NCBI GenBank assembly: GCA_032622095.1
Contig: CP136064.1
Location: forward strand, 139,703,954-139,767,953
DNA from: Siphonodentalium dalli
Lineage: Eukaryota > Mollusca > Scaphopoda > Gadilida > Siphonodentaliidae
Direction of reading: 5' to 3'
Length of the DNA stretch: 64,000 nucleotides
Shown: positions 24,605-37,999 of the stretch, one piece after another
Layout: each line of letters starts with the position of its first letter
Position numbering within the stretch: the stretch's first letter is position 1
Notes under the pieces: model-generated
Told to the model about the DNA's origin: nothing
Database searches by the model: none
Seen by the model: the letters and a program-made list of their open reading frames with translations, nothing else
Translations under genes and position numbers: made by a program

Positions 24605-27160
24605 CTAGCATTGTTGCATAGCTTGAACAGGAACCCTCATTTGATATGATGAGAACATTCTTCCTAGTGCATTGTTCATCTCAGTTCTAAATTGAGAGAA
24701 TTCATCCTTTGGAGAATATAATTCCGAACTTGACATCTGGTTCTGTTTAACATTCGGCAAGTGTCTACCCATCTCCTGGTTGTTCCATGCCCCATCGATC
24801 ATAAGCGAATTGTTTGGTCCCGGCATTTTATGACTTGTCCAGCTGGGTGCGGTCATTTTGCTTATCTTATCAGCTCTACTTTGAGAAAGTTCATTGTTGT
24901 CATTTTTTGGGAAATGTAATCCGGGGGTTAGCATCTGGTTTTGTTTATCCCTCGGTAAGTGCCTACCCATCTCCTGGTTGGTCCATCTCCCCTCGGTGAT
25001 ATGTGAATTGCTTGGTACCGGCCTTTTATGATCGGTCAAGCTGTGTGCGGTCCTTTTATTATGGGTAGGTCGCTGTTGATCAAAGCGAGGAACATTATCG
25101 CGCTCGTTAGTCCGGGATGGAATGCGAAGATTCGGTTGACTGCCATTCCTTGTGTTCGTGTCCCGCGGGTATTTTAGGTTTACACCAAGAAGTTTTGCTC
25201 CATGAATATTTAGATGAAAGTCGTCAGGGTAGTATCCTATTTCAACAAACCCTTCATGTGTTGTAAACGATCCGGTGTGGTTAACGAAGTTAACTCTCCA
25301 TTTACCACACACGGTACTAATTGCGGAATTGGATTTTATGATCACATCCGTAACTTTATCGGAATTATCACTTGGTAATACCGAAGAAATGTGAAGCTCC
25401 GCTTTGCAGAAGATTGCTTGCAAACAATCAAACAATTTGTGCACTTGTCCATGCGTGCGAGATATATCTTCCTCGTTTACATTGGTTAATCCCCACGTGA
25501 ATAGACACCTTCCTCGCATCGGGCCTTTCATACTATCCATGTGAACATAGCCATGAAATAATCCCTGAAGGCGACTGACCATGCTGAACAATCTTGTATA
25601 CTAATTCCCCTCGAACCCGCATTTCCCTGGGTTAAGAACTCCCAAAACCGATTCCCCCAGAAGCAGGTGGTGCGTATTCCTTGGAACTTCGTGAATTTTC
25701 GTGAACCCTGTAGAAATTTATCTGGTCGTTCTTCCTCGAGTTGAAGCTCCGTATGACAACGTTTTGGTTGATCGGTTTTCATTTGAGACGGCTTTCCGGC
25801 ATTTTCTATCTCTTCGGTATCATCTAAATGTTCACGTCCCTTCAGTATATCTTATCGATTGAACACATCCAGTGGGGTCTCATAAGAAAGCTCTTCCTCA
25901 TCGTCGGTTGTATGTCCCGTTGTGTATTCTGTATTTGGTCGTCTTTTAACTCAACCATCTCATTGTTATCAGTTTGCTGGGGCGCCATTGGACTGTGGCT
26001 GTCTCCTGTTTCTCAGCTTCTTTCTTGACCGCTTCTAACTCATTTCGTAATTCGATTAATTCTGTCTGATTTATTTATGTCCTTGGTCGTGTCCCTTTTC
26101 TCCATTTCTATTTTGCATTCTATCATCTCTTTTCGTACTTCTGTTAACTCCTTTGCCACCGACTGTTTAAAACGTATGAAATCGTCGTTGACCATTTCGT
26201 CCAGCCTTAGCTTCTGTTTTATTCCCCACTCTTCTCTTTGTGCTCTTTCCAATTTTAGATCGTCTATTGTGTTCTGCATTGTTATAATTTTTCTGTGCAA
26301 CCACAATCACATTCACCGTTTTCCGTGGCAGAGTTTGAATTAGGCGTTGATTGATTCAAGTTGTGCCCGTCGGTACTCATGCTTGACTGTCTCTTCGATA
26401 CAGGTGTGTTGGTTTTAAATATCACCAGTTTCTTTGGAGTTATGGATTTACACGTAACTTGCTCGGGTGTCTCCGTATCTGATGACTCTTTGGCTTCTAT
26501 CAGTTTCATAATCCGAGTGAGTTCATCCTCTGAATCATTTGAGAATGCGAATCCACATATCACGGGTAATTCAACATCGGTCCACCAAGATACATTTCTT
26601 TTGGATCCTTGTATCATTAATTTGAATTTGGTCCTGTATATATGAATGGATATCCACGTCGATGTATTCTTTTGTATCCTGACTGTTTCTACTACAATAG
26701 CACCCCCTTCTATTTCGTCCTCCCAATCTACATCGAATTCTGCCTGCTTTTCTCCATCGTTGTAGTATCTTTTCCGCAGCGCGTCGTAGTAAGTGTGGTA
26801 CTTCTCAGTTCCCAGTTCTATTTAGTAATGTCCTTCCTCTATTCTTTATTTCATTTGTTTGTGATTTGCGGGTCGCAGTTTTACGTTTCTTAACTGTTCT
26901 TTTGGTATTCAGTGCGAAGTTTCTCTGTCGAATTGTTTTTTTCCATCCCTTGTATCTTCCCCGATATCGCTGTCTATCTTGTCTGTGTCTGTTTCCTCTG
27001 TCGTTTCTGTTCCATTCAAACAGGTCTTATCGGCCTCTCCCTCCCCATATTTTTAGTCAGTAATCTTTTTGATTTCAAAATCATCAATCTGTAGAGATGT
27101 GTTGAAGCTATCCCCAGTTAATGTATCATCAGCTCCATATGTAATCGAGTCTTCCATCGT
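24605..27160 (-). pseudogene. LINE ORF1 with coiled coil and esterase-like (SGNH) remnant
   Basis: On the minus strand from an ATG near 27159: an acidic start of 35 codons, a stop, more acidic coding, then a domain ending in the FKLMIQGSKRNVSWWTDVELP block (26282-26617 frame), a predicted coiled coil (26040-26306: heptads with E, K, L and M), and a C-terminal part (24605-25591) whose DDFHLNIHGAKLLGVNL resembles the last, D-x2-H block of SGNH hydrolases. A degenerate first block (LLLGESVLGVLNP) lies in another frame near 25640. Proline- and asparagine-rich tail with repeats of NQEMGRHLP. Such ORF1s with esterase are known in CR1-type LINEs. Several stops and frame changes: not functional. Confidence 0.75.
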
Positions 27161-27626
27161 GTTCCAGCAGGCTATCAGGAGTTAATTAAAACACGTCTTC
27201 ATCGCTTGCTGGTCAGGGAGCTAATATGTTGGCTTCTGATAGCCGGTACCACATCTCACAGCCGTAGAGTGCTTTCGGGAGACCAAAGTATCCGAATCTA
27301 TCCCATAACATACAGGCTGCATAAAGTCACTGAGCGGAAATGTCACAAAACAGAGACGTCATATACAGGTATAAACGCAATGGCAAACAATTTGCCATAT
27401 CCCACAGTGTATCCCACCATATTAATTTTGACTTTAATTTATATAGGAAAATATAAGTTCGATCTAGAAATTTCGAAAAATGTGAGATCTCGACATCCGG
27501 TCACGTCCGGTGCCAACTTTTCAATTGTATATACAAAATCCACACAGTCAGTTGGTATCTTTATGTATAATTGCTACATTAAAAGATTACATTATTTAAA
27601 AAAATATATTGTTTTCGGTATATTCA
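27161..27626. other. No gene seen
   Basis: LINE 5' flank. The 203-residue plus frame at 27206-27817 runs into the G-tract element and is unlikely to be protein. Confidence 0.4.
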
Positions 27627-28132
27627 GGGGGGGGGGGGGGGGTCGGACAAAAATTTCAGGCATGTATGGCATTTTTTCCCTTTCGATAATTTTTTGTACC
27701 CACCCACCCCCACCGCCAAATTTTTTTCCGTTTTCGGCAGTTTTTTCCGAACATTTATTGACACCCACCCCCCTTTTAACACAAAAACAGAGATTTGCGG
27801 GGGGAATTTCACTGTAAACAGCTGTATATGAATTTCTGTGCATACTATTTATCATGTATGTTAACATGGACATGTAAATAGGAATGAGTCATTTTGAGGT
27901 CATTCGGTCAAAAAAACATGGCAAAATCCAACACGATAACTGCCTGCAGTCAGTTTACCAGTTATAATTACATTATTTCTCTCATTCAAAGTGGTTTTGA
28001 AGCCCAACTCATTGCCAAAACACTAAAAAAACAAGCAGGAACTTTTTTTTTAGTTGCGGAAAAAATTGCTTGTTGGTGGCTTTGACCCACCCCGGCATAC
28101 GTTCCGGAAATTTTTGTTCACCCCCCCCCCCT
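27627..28132. mobile_element. 506-bp TIR element with G-tract ends and 10-bp target duplication
   Basis: GGTATATTCA occurs at 27617-27626 and 28133-28142. The left end is 16 G followed by TCGGACAAAAATTTCAGG; the right end, complemented, is AGGGGGGGGGGG then TGAACAAAAATTTCCGG. A 9-11-bp duplication suggests a MULE-type MITE. No coding. Confidence 0.8.
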
Positions 28133-28170
28133 GGTATATTCAACATTCGAAGTTGTTCACTGACTGCATG

Positions 28171-31100
28171 TAGTCCAAGAGATATTGGTCGACCTCTGCA
28201 TCCCAGGGACTCAACTTCACCCCACTAAGTTTCTTTCTTAATATTTTTTCGGTTGTGAACAAGAAAATAAAAGTGGCCGCAGAGACTCCAGACAAGATGG
28301 CGTCCATCACGGCGGCCATATTTTATATGCACCAGGTCTCTTTGATCGCCGTTATAGTGAAGATGATTTCAAAGGCGGTCTTGTTTTCCGATCGATTCGT
28401 TATGCTAATATACAACCCTTACAAATTAGCCACAAATCCGACACCAGAATCCAATATCCAAAATGGCCGCCGAAATGTGAAAATATGCTATTTTTCTGAC
28501 ATTTCATCAACGTTCGTTTGTCTATGTGGGAAAATATTGGCATCTTAGAGTGATGTTATAAAAGTCATCGACGAACACACGATGATCATAATATATATTC
28601 ATTGTGGGATATTTCTGTGCGATATCACGTTTTCCCAAATGCCGGTATAATCCGGTCAATGCCGAATCGAAGCTAATAACGTTTAATGTATTGTTTAAAA
28701 TCAATGAATGTTATTACTATCATAACAACAACAATGCATATATATGTGTAGGAGATACTCAGGCTAGGATTCCTCTTATACCTGAGTTGAGGAATATTCA
28801 CCCAAATCCAAGATGGCGGCGAAAATGGCCACCAGAAATAGAAAAATCGCCGGAAATCGCTTATTTTAACATCATTGAGCGTTATTGTCACAACAACTCC
28901 ACACCTGCTTAATATTGTGAGCTGGGAACACTTAGGAGAAGAACTGTCCTTGTACCATATCCAAATAAAAGTCCCCCAAATCCAAAATGGCGCCCACAAT
29001 GGCGGACAGATTTTGAATAATCACTGAAATTCCCTCATATTCACATCATTGGGCATTATTGTCGAGACAACTCCATCCATGCTTACAATTGAGTTGGAAA
29101 TACTGAGGTGAAGTAATTACATTACATCTCATGCAAGAAATTGTTTTCCAAATCGAAGATGGCGGCCAAAATGGCGACCGAAATTTGAAAACAAGTCTAC
29201 ATTCCTTTACTTTCTTAGGATGGGCGTTATTGTTTCGCGATTTCTATCCACCATTACATGTTGATATGGAATATTGACATGAAGTATTCATTAGGGTTTG
29301 GTAATTGATACTCACAGCCAAGATCGCTGCTAAATTGGCGGCTAGAAATTGAAAAGAAATCGATATTTTCACATATTAATTTCAACTTTTTGTCATAAAT
29401 ATCTGTATGTATGGACGAAATTGTACATAAACCATCTACTAGTTCACAACTTAAAGGTATCAAAACGCATAACATAGCTCGTATCCTTCTGGAAAGATGA
29501 AACACCACAATTAATATCGCGATGTGGCATTTCGAAATCCAGTCTCCACTTAGCGCCGATAATGGCCGTAAGCGTAGGTGCGCCGAATAGTTATATCAGA
29601 ACAATTACCTGATAACAGATTCTGATTTTCCAAGTCACGTCCATAATTATCTGGACCAGCTTCCATTTCTTTCTCTTATAAATCTAGGTCGCTCACACCG
29701 ACAAAGTATTCACCACTTCCTGGGAGTAGGGTCCCTCTAATCATAACGTTTCAAACAATTCATTTTCCGGTGTCTAGCTTACAGAAGGTCATCTCTGTGT
29801 ATGTGTCTCATACCCCATGGGATAAAGACATGTACACCTGGCGAACCAGTTAGCTAGTCACTTCTCAATAGATGGTTCGTCAACTCACAAACTCAGCGAA
29901 CGCATTGGCATAAATTATGTGGACAACTTCGACAGTGTTTCGAAGGTTGCTAGCTGTCTCATTCCCTTGGACAGATGTCTCTCTGCTAAGGAGAAGACCC
30001 TAGTGTACAGACTACCCACACTTCTTGACCATTATCCGAAGCAAATTGTGTGACGCCCCGCAGTTGTCTTGTCGAATATCTCCCAGCAGAGAAGAACAAT
30101 GCTCGCGGTGCTAGTTTGTGGACATGCGCCATGATAGTGGGAATGAAATGGGCCACTGTATACACCACCCCTACACCTGGTGCATGTTTAAGATATCGAA
30201 TGTCATGCGTGTCGGTTTATTTGGTGTGGTAAGATTGTATTTCCACATCCGTTTCGAAGCCTTTCTGATTCAACTACGTACACTTTTGTCTGGATAATAA
30301 TATGCTAGCCTCCCTCAAAACAGTCGGATGGACTAAAGGATAATGTCTTTATAGCATGAATGTATGCGTGTTTTGTTATCCTCTCTCGGGGTTAGTGTCA
30401 GTATGTGGGCGGTATTGTTCAAGAAAATGTCAGGAACTGTGGTGGATTTATTTCACAATGTATTTGAAGAACAATTTACAGTCTCGATGGCAATGGCTGT
30501 GGCCGTTGGGGAACGCGACCTTTATGATCATATAGCTTTATATATAACTTTAGAATATAGTAGTTAATGTCTCGTGCAGGAAAATGGTCGCATTGGTGAT
30601 GTTACCAAGAAATCACTTGGTGTACCAACGTGTGTTGAACTGAATGCAAGAGCGGATCAACGTAACATTCCTCTGGATGTTATTCGCGTTGAACATTTCA
30701 CCCTTTTGTTGATGGCATTTGTACTTTCTTGAACCATACCACCCAGCGTGAGTATGACATATCAACCAACTATCAAAGGTATCGCCTTTAAGACTACACC
30801 CCAGTCTTGGTGGGGCTTATACAGCAGTAGCCAATGGCATACTCCTGGTCCAGTTGTTTAAGAACGGCTTCCAAACGGATGGGAACATACAATCTTAGCA
30901 TACAAGGAAAGCAAACCCACACATGAGATCCTGTCTGAATCTAAAACATAACAAAATAAGGGGCGGTGCAGGGGCGTGTGTATTGTTATCATCTGCTTGG
31001 ATCTGTTTGGTGAGACGATTGCTGGACGCCAACAAGCTTGTTCTTATGATCATGTTCAAGGAGTTTGGGTATATTTACTATATTATGCATTATGGTCTTC

Positions 31101-33093
31101 TACGCCTTAGCAGAATTGCATCCGTCAAATGTCGGGCTTTCAACACTCGAAGCCATATACAGAAGTTGTCCGGGTACGTCAGTGCATTAGATGAGTATGT
31201 GAATTGATGAACCATATATTGAGAAGTGTCTGTTTGGGAAGATCACCAGGTGTACACGTTGTTATCTCCATTAGTTCACCAAAGCTGAGAATACGCAGAT
31301 AGATAGGTCCTTCTGAAAGCTAGTATACACATCGACCGAATACCTTTATAGTGTATCGCACAAGATGACGCATATACCCCATATGTAGCATCTGAATTAT
31401 ACCGTAAGCTATACCACGAATGAAGCTCGCTAAGAATTCCAAGCTTTCGAAACCAACACGTGAGCTGGACACCGGCATATGTATTGTTTGAAACATTCCG
31501 ATTAGTGGCACACTCCTACAAAGAAGAGTAGTGAACTGTTGTTGTGAGTGAGATAGATTAATCTGACGAAGAGACGGAAACGAGTATAGATAGTGCTGAA
31601 TGTGGCAATTCAGAATAAGCTCAGGTACTGTTGTTTTGATTCCTGGAAGTCATAATACATGTATGACTATTCAGCGCACCTATATACGGTTATGGCCAGT
31701 ATGAGCCCTTAGTGGAGAATGGATTTTGAAATGCCACATTGCGATTGTGCGTTTTCATCCTTCCAAAAGGCTACGACTTACATTGGAACTAATATAGGGC
31801 TTATATTATGTGCCGTTTCGTTTATACAAATCAATATTATGACAAAAAATTGAAATTAGTATGTGATAATATCGGCTTCTTTTCAATTTCTGCCCGCCAG
31901 TTTGGCAGCCATATTGACTGTGAGTATCACTTGCCAAACCCTAATGAATAATTCATACATATCAACATGTAATGGTGGGTAGAAATCGCGAAACAATAAC
32001 GCCCATCCTAAGAAAGTAAAGGAATGTAGACTTGTTTTCAAATTTCGGTCGCCATTTTGGCCGCCATCTTCGATTTGGAAAACAATTTCTTGCATGGGAT
32101 GTAATGTAATTACTTCACCTCATTATTTCCAACTCAACTGTACGCATGGATGGAGTTGTCTCGACAATAATGCCCAATGATGTGAATATGAGGGAATTTC
32201 AGTGATTTTTCAAAATCTGTCCACCATTGTGGGCGCCATTTTAGATTTGGGGGACTTTTATTTGGATATGGTACAAGGGAAGTTCTTCGCCTAAGTGTTC
32301 CCAACTTACAATAGTAAGCAGGTGTGGAGTTGTCATGACAATAATGCTCACTGATGTTAAAATCAGCGATTTTCGGCGATTTTTTATTTCTGGTGGCCAT
32401 TTTGGCCGCCATCTTGGATTTGGGTAAATATTCCTCAACTCAGGTATAAGAGGAATCCTAGCTCGAGTATCTCCTACAAATATATATGCATGGGTGTTGT
32501 TATAATAGCAATAACATTCATTGATTCGAAACATAACATCGCGTTATTAACGGAGATTAGGCTTTGACCTATAATACCGGCATTTGGGAAAACGTGATAT
32601 CGGACAAAAATATCCCTCAATGAATGCATATTATGGTCCCCATGTGTTCGCCAATGACTCCTCTATATGACAAATGTATAACATGACGCAAAAATGCTAA
32701 CATTTTCCCACAGAGACAAACGAAAGGTGGTAACATGTCAGAAAAATAGCATATTTTCACATTTCGGCGGCCATCTTGGCCGCCATATTGGATTCTGGTG
32801 TCGGATTTTTGGCTAATTTATAAGGGTTGTATATTAGCATAACGAATCGAGCGGAAAACAAGACCGCATGTGCTATCATCTTTACTATAAGGGCGATCAA
32901 AGAGACCTGGTGCATTTAAAAAAAATGGCCGCCATGATGGACGCCATCTTCTCTGGAGTCTCTGCGGCCACTTTTTGTTCTTGTTAACAAGTGAAAAACA
33001 TTAGAGGAGACCTTAAGGAAGAAAATTAGTGGGGTGAAGTTAAGTCCTGGGGGGGGGGGGGTGCAGAGGTCGACCAATATCTCCTGGACTACC
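28171..33093. mobile_element. 4.9-kb element with 1.4-kb inverted arms (LIR)
   Basis: Arms 28171-29597 and 31665-33093 are inverted copies, readable from GTAGTCCAAGAGATATTGG / CCAATATCTCCTGGACTAC at the outer ends to GCGCCGAATAGTTAT / TGACTATTCAGCGCACC at the inner ends. The 2.07-kb centre differs from the arms. The arms share short internal units of about 165 bp and YY1-like boxes. One arm (copy 2) has TGCATCCCAGG where the other has a 14-G tract. I see no clear target duplication. The class is unknown; long arms with unique centre are seen in foldback and Polinton-like elements, but no defining gene is visible. Confidence 0.75.
29598..31664 (+). pseudogene. Degenerate coding-like centre of the LIR element
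   Basis: Short protein-like stretches occur in shifting plus frames: about 29760-29850 (VSSLQKVISVYVSHTPWDKD), 30590-30730 (GDVTKKSLGVPTCVELNARA), 30745-30840 and 30923-31207. They are interrupted every 30-90 codons by stops. Composition is protein-like, not repetitive, so I infer a decayed gene of the element. No domain recognised, so function is not assigned. Confidence 0.3.
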
Positions 33094-33157
33094 TGGTTCG
33101 AACTAGAATTCCCCAGCACTTGTCATCACAATTCATCACATCACATTTGCGATCAAC

Positions 33158-35525
33158 ACGGTGTTATAACCTAAATGTTTATAAAGGTAAATGATTGCTA
33201 AATCAATAATACCGATAAGTACCGTGTACCAAACTAAGTAATAACAAAATATGTAAATTGAGTTTCTGGTGATTATTTTTGTAGTCATTTATTCAAAAAA
33301 TAATTTCCCATCCTAAATAGTGTTTTAGAAAACTCATGAGATTTGATGGGTGGGTTCCTCGACTCAAATAAAACCGTCGGAGTTTTATATTAGTGAATTA
33401 GGTGCATTGCATCTACAGAAATTACAATAACGTTAAGAGAACTCCATCACAATTCTTTGCCATGTAAAATTTGATGTGAAAGAAATGTCATAGAGTTCTC
33501 TTAACTTTAGTATTATACATGTACATGTATGCTGCAATCTAAAATATATCCGTGCTAACTACCTTGTATTGTCATCGATTTGAGCCTATCCAAGGGAGTT
33601 CCTCTCCCTTGGATAGACTCAAAATTATGAAAATACAAGGCAGTTAGCAGAACTCCATCACATTCTTTCATATGAAATTTGTACAATTGTATCACATATT
33701 ACTTATACTATCGGTGCCAGTATTTACAATGTACAAGTATCACATGTTCTATTCGGGGAATGGGGATAGACCATTATATGTCGCTGAGTGGGTTCAGTTT
33801 AAAGAATTGGTGCAGTTACACACTGTAATTTTTTGCAGCCTCTCAATGTAAATGGGGGTATCTTGGTGCATTTACATGTACATGTGCATAGTCCTTCAGT
33901 GCACTTTGGTTTTATGGATGAAAACAAAAAATGAATAAGTTTATACAATTAGAACAATTTTAATCTATACTATATATTTTGAGACTTCGTATATATATAT
34001 GTATGTATGTACTTCATAGAATCCAAAACGCGTGTAAAGATTGAGCTCAAACTTCCTATGTAAGTGTCAAATCCCACCGACACGACCGTGGTCGCGGTTT
34101 AGAGAAGCTCAGAGCACCCGTTCTCCAATCTCAAATCACCGCAAAGGCACGGCGGGGGTTAATCAAGTGATTATTTAATGAGCGTTTGTTTTTGACGCAT
34201 CTCTATAAAGAGCGTCTGTTTCCCATTCAACGTTATTCGCATCTGCAGAGTTATACGGGAACGCAAACGTTATCGCTCGAAATTTATTCCCTGCGAGCAC
34301 GGATGGCGCGCTTTGTTTTTACAGTATATACCTTAGGTATATACCGAAATCATCCCAGATAATCACGAATATAGCATCAGATTTCTCCCCAGATATACCG
34401 TTATAAAGCTACTGGAATCTGCCAATCTACGGGAAATTCCAGGGAATGCCGATTGAGCTCAAACTTGCTACCTACGGGAAGTGTCATATATATGAGTGTG
34501 TCCTTTATAGACTCTAACCGATTGAGCTCAAACTTGCTAAATAAGAAAATAGCCCCCAAGCCGTAAATAATAACAACAACGATATTACTAAATACACGTT
34601 TTCGGCAATGTGAGAGTTTTCGGGGAGCCGTGATGCCAACAACAACGACCCGAAGACAGATTTCCCGACGGGAAGCGTTTGTTTTAAATTCAATGCAATG
34701 TTATCGTAGAGAGATTTCACGAAACAAAGAATGCGTTGTCTGTCGTTCCTAGGAAGGGGGGATTTCTACGGGTAAATTTTTCCGCCAGAAACAAAAAAAT
34801 TAATTAAAACAATTTACGATTTAATTAAAACAATTTAAAATTAAAACAAATTAACAATACAAAAACAATTCAGAAACAAAATATATTAAATTTAAAAAAC
34901 ATTAAATTAGGAAATTGAAATGGTGTGGGGAAAAATTCCCAAATGTTGTACTTGAATTGTTATTGGTCCATGGTGAGACCATTATTTCTCTTGATTAAAA
35001 GGGCAGAATTAACTCATTGAAAAACAAAAAGTCATGTTTCTGACAAAGCCATGGGACGAATGCCGCCAGTGGCGGGCTAACCTGCTAGTAACATATAAAG
35101 CAGAAAAAATAACTTGGACAAATTCATGAGGTCACATAACCATTCACTCAATCATGCACAGTGCGTTAGTCAGAGTGTTCGTTTAATACTTCGATGGGTT
35201 CGATTGTCGGGAAGTTCGATAGCCTGAGGGTTAAATAGTCGAACGGTTCGATGCATGGTACCCGGGTTTGAAACTATCGATTGTGTTGACAATACATTAA
35301 TTTAGTCAGTTATATACATATATGCTACTAGTATTGCTCTAATGCAAAATAAATTAGTCGAGACAACAAGTATTGTACATATATATGTACACAAATGTAT
35401 GCATTTGTTATCCAGTTGATAGTTTACACATACATCTATGCTTTGCGGAAGATATTTTATGTGTAAATGTGTGTCTATAATGATACCTGATTGTGTGGCT
35501 ATAAACTATGAATATTACACATTTT
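33158..35525 (-). repeat. Dispersed repeat R1, copy B (inverted)
   Basis: Reverse-oriented partner of 1122-3226. Holds a Helitron at 33964-35088 that copy A lacks, and lacks the TIR element that copy A holds. Contains hairpins at 33435-33503 and 33593-33618 (CCAAGGGAG / CTCCCTTGG). Confidence 0.75.
33964..35088 (+). mobile_element. Helitron, family A, with sequenced empty site
   Basis: Starts TCTATACTATATATTTTGAG after an A, ends with hairpin CCGCCAGTGGCGG (35063-35075) then GCTAACCTG and CTAG before a T. R1 copy A at about 2298-2306 has the uninterrupted A/T site and no duplication. Non-autonomous, 1125 bp. Confidence 0.92.
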
Positions 35526-37999
35526 GAGACGTAACCAAACAGTGGGACAGCCGGGCTATCAGACTATGGGACTGATGCAATTCACTCAAATGATTTCCGC
35601 TTGGATATCACATATATAAAGATAAAATAGTGTTAAGTGAATCAGCTACATTTACAGGTACTTTTAAATGAAATAAATAGAAAACATTTATGCCATTTGC
35701 AGGTCGTACGAAGGATTCATAACTCTCTGCTAATTTTGTCCTCGGGATACATATGCACAGTTTAACCGGTATTCGGGATTCAAGACGCCGGTTCGCAGCG
35801 CTAAAAGCACAAAATTAAACCTTTTTTTATGTTCCAGGCCAAATGACATAATTGTTATGATGTAATGGATACAAATTCAGCAAATATACATGTATATGAA
35901 AACTATATTATTAGTGTAATATCGTAAAGTTTTCATTCAATATTTTCTTACTTGTAACTGGTACGCAGGACTTTCCCTTTTATATTAACTGGTATTCGCG
36001 GGCACACCTTCCAAACAGGTCTAGTACCAGTTAGCAGTTACTAGTAGGGGTGAATTCTATGTATCAGTTAAGAAAATATGGATGATATACTTAGTAATTA
36101 TACACTAAAAATATTATATTTTTCTCACATTTGCTGAAATAGTACCCATAACATCAACATACAAAGAGGCAATAGACTGAATTAGATAAAAACATATCAC
36201 TTGGGTCTGTTTGGGTTGGAAAATACTCAAAATTTTTGTAATATTGTGATATACAATCCGCATACCAGCCTTTTTTTATGAATCCTGAATGCCGGTTATA
36301 TTACCATATTAATTCCTAGAACCAGATAGCATTGGGTATTTATGAATGTACCACCTTAAAATGGCATGAATGCCGTGTACAAAACCGGGGAGTGACACTC
36401 TCCTTGATCATAGTCTGTATTCTGAGTTAACCTTTTCGAAGTGGTGTGATTAATGTGTTTGTTTAGTTACCAAAATATAAATACTATTTATAGAAGATAT
36501 TGCTATCTTATCAATTGCTATTGCTATCGAAAAGGTTAACCATGATGTGTCTCTTCTCAAATGTCATGACCACATGGGGGTTATGAGTCAGATAATAACA
36601 GCCAACATGTCCTTCTAACACTAAGAATTTTTTTTTTTATCAACCAGGACAGAAAATATGGCTATTTCTAGAGCAGTACAGCATTCTATTACAAGTCTAT
36701 GTTTTGAAACAATTAGATAATGACAGGCAACATTTCCTTAGACTAAGAAATAATGTTTTTGATGGTATACATACGGTATGTAGTTCACATCAGAGCTCAT
36801 GCGTATGCTCACATTATTGTATGTCATTCAAAGGGATATCTCAGTTAGAAAGTTTAAAAAAGACAAAACTACCTCACTGGAAATGAAGTTGCAAGGTATA
36901 CTGGTAAATGACATTGGAACTAAAAATAGTGATTTTAGTACCTATGTCATGTACCGATACACATTGCAACTACTTGTAACTTGCATAACATACAAGTTAC
37001 ATGTAGTTATATGAAGAGTGAATTTGCAAGTGTTTTTGAATCAAAATTTTAACCCAACTCTTGAAAGTACGTTTGAGACCCATGCAGTTTATATATTTAT
37101 TTATCTTGCAATGTAGCTATATTTCATCAAATACACGCGAAAACGCCTAGGCGGTTTCCGATCATGTATCCTGGATGGCAACAACGATATCGTGGATGAC
37201 ACCAGCTGGTGCACGTGCGTATCGACAACTGGCTTGTTTTCAAAACAAAACGTCTAAATAACCAACTAAAAGTCGTAAAATAATATACTCGTGTGCTACG
37301 AATGTAAAATAATCAATAATTAGTTCAATAAAGTTGACAAAATGTGGAGACAGGGCCTAAAAAGCTCAAAATAACGACCCAAAAATGTTTGGAAATCGAA
37401 AAAGTAACGAAGTTTACACATTGTTTACAGCGCGCACGAATACGGACTATTTTGACAATTTCTATTTTAGCGAAGTAGGGAATTCCCCGTAATTCAGTAA
37501 TTCGATAAAATACAGAAGGGAAAATCAAATTAATTTTATCTTATGTTAAGGATAAAAAACAGAATACTTACTAAAAGTCCGTGATTTATTGCATTTCCTC
37601 TAAATGAAGTTTAATGGGTTATTTTAGTGCGAGTCAGAACTCGATTGTCGAAGTGTCGGAAAGTTCAAAATTCACCAAAACTCTGAATGGACAGTCATCT
37701 CCGGCAATGCCTCTCGCCAACCCTATCACTATCCGAGGAGATTGCACCATAAAATAATACAATTATCCTGTTAAAAGTGACAGTTATGTCGAACATATGA
37801 AACGAAAATATCGTCGTCTCTTCATTGAATCGGATTCCAGCCAAAGTGAAATTGAATAGTGACGTGAATTTTTCAGAATTTGACTTTTCACAACGTCGCG
37901 TGCTGATTATTGTGTACGTTGTGTGTTGCGCGTAATAAAATAGTTCTTGTTTTAAATTGAGTTTTATTGCATTTTTATGGGACGAATTGTAAGATAAAT
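35526..37999. other. No gene seen; two short inverted-repeat elements
   Basis: An inverted pair TAACCGGTATTCGGGATTCA (about 35763) and its complement at about 36300 may bound a 540-bp MITE. GTTAACCTTTTCG at 36426 pairs with CGAAAAGGTTAAC ending 36540, a 115-bp palindromic element. The minus frame 37695-38012 has no recognisable content. Confidence 0.45.

Noticed and set aside
27592-27873. Proline/glycine-rich frames around 27600-27870
   Set aside because: Caused by G and C tracts of the TIR element.
33085-33115. GGTTCGAACTAG as a tRNA T-loop/B box
   Set aside because: No acceptor, D or anticodon stems can be paired around it.
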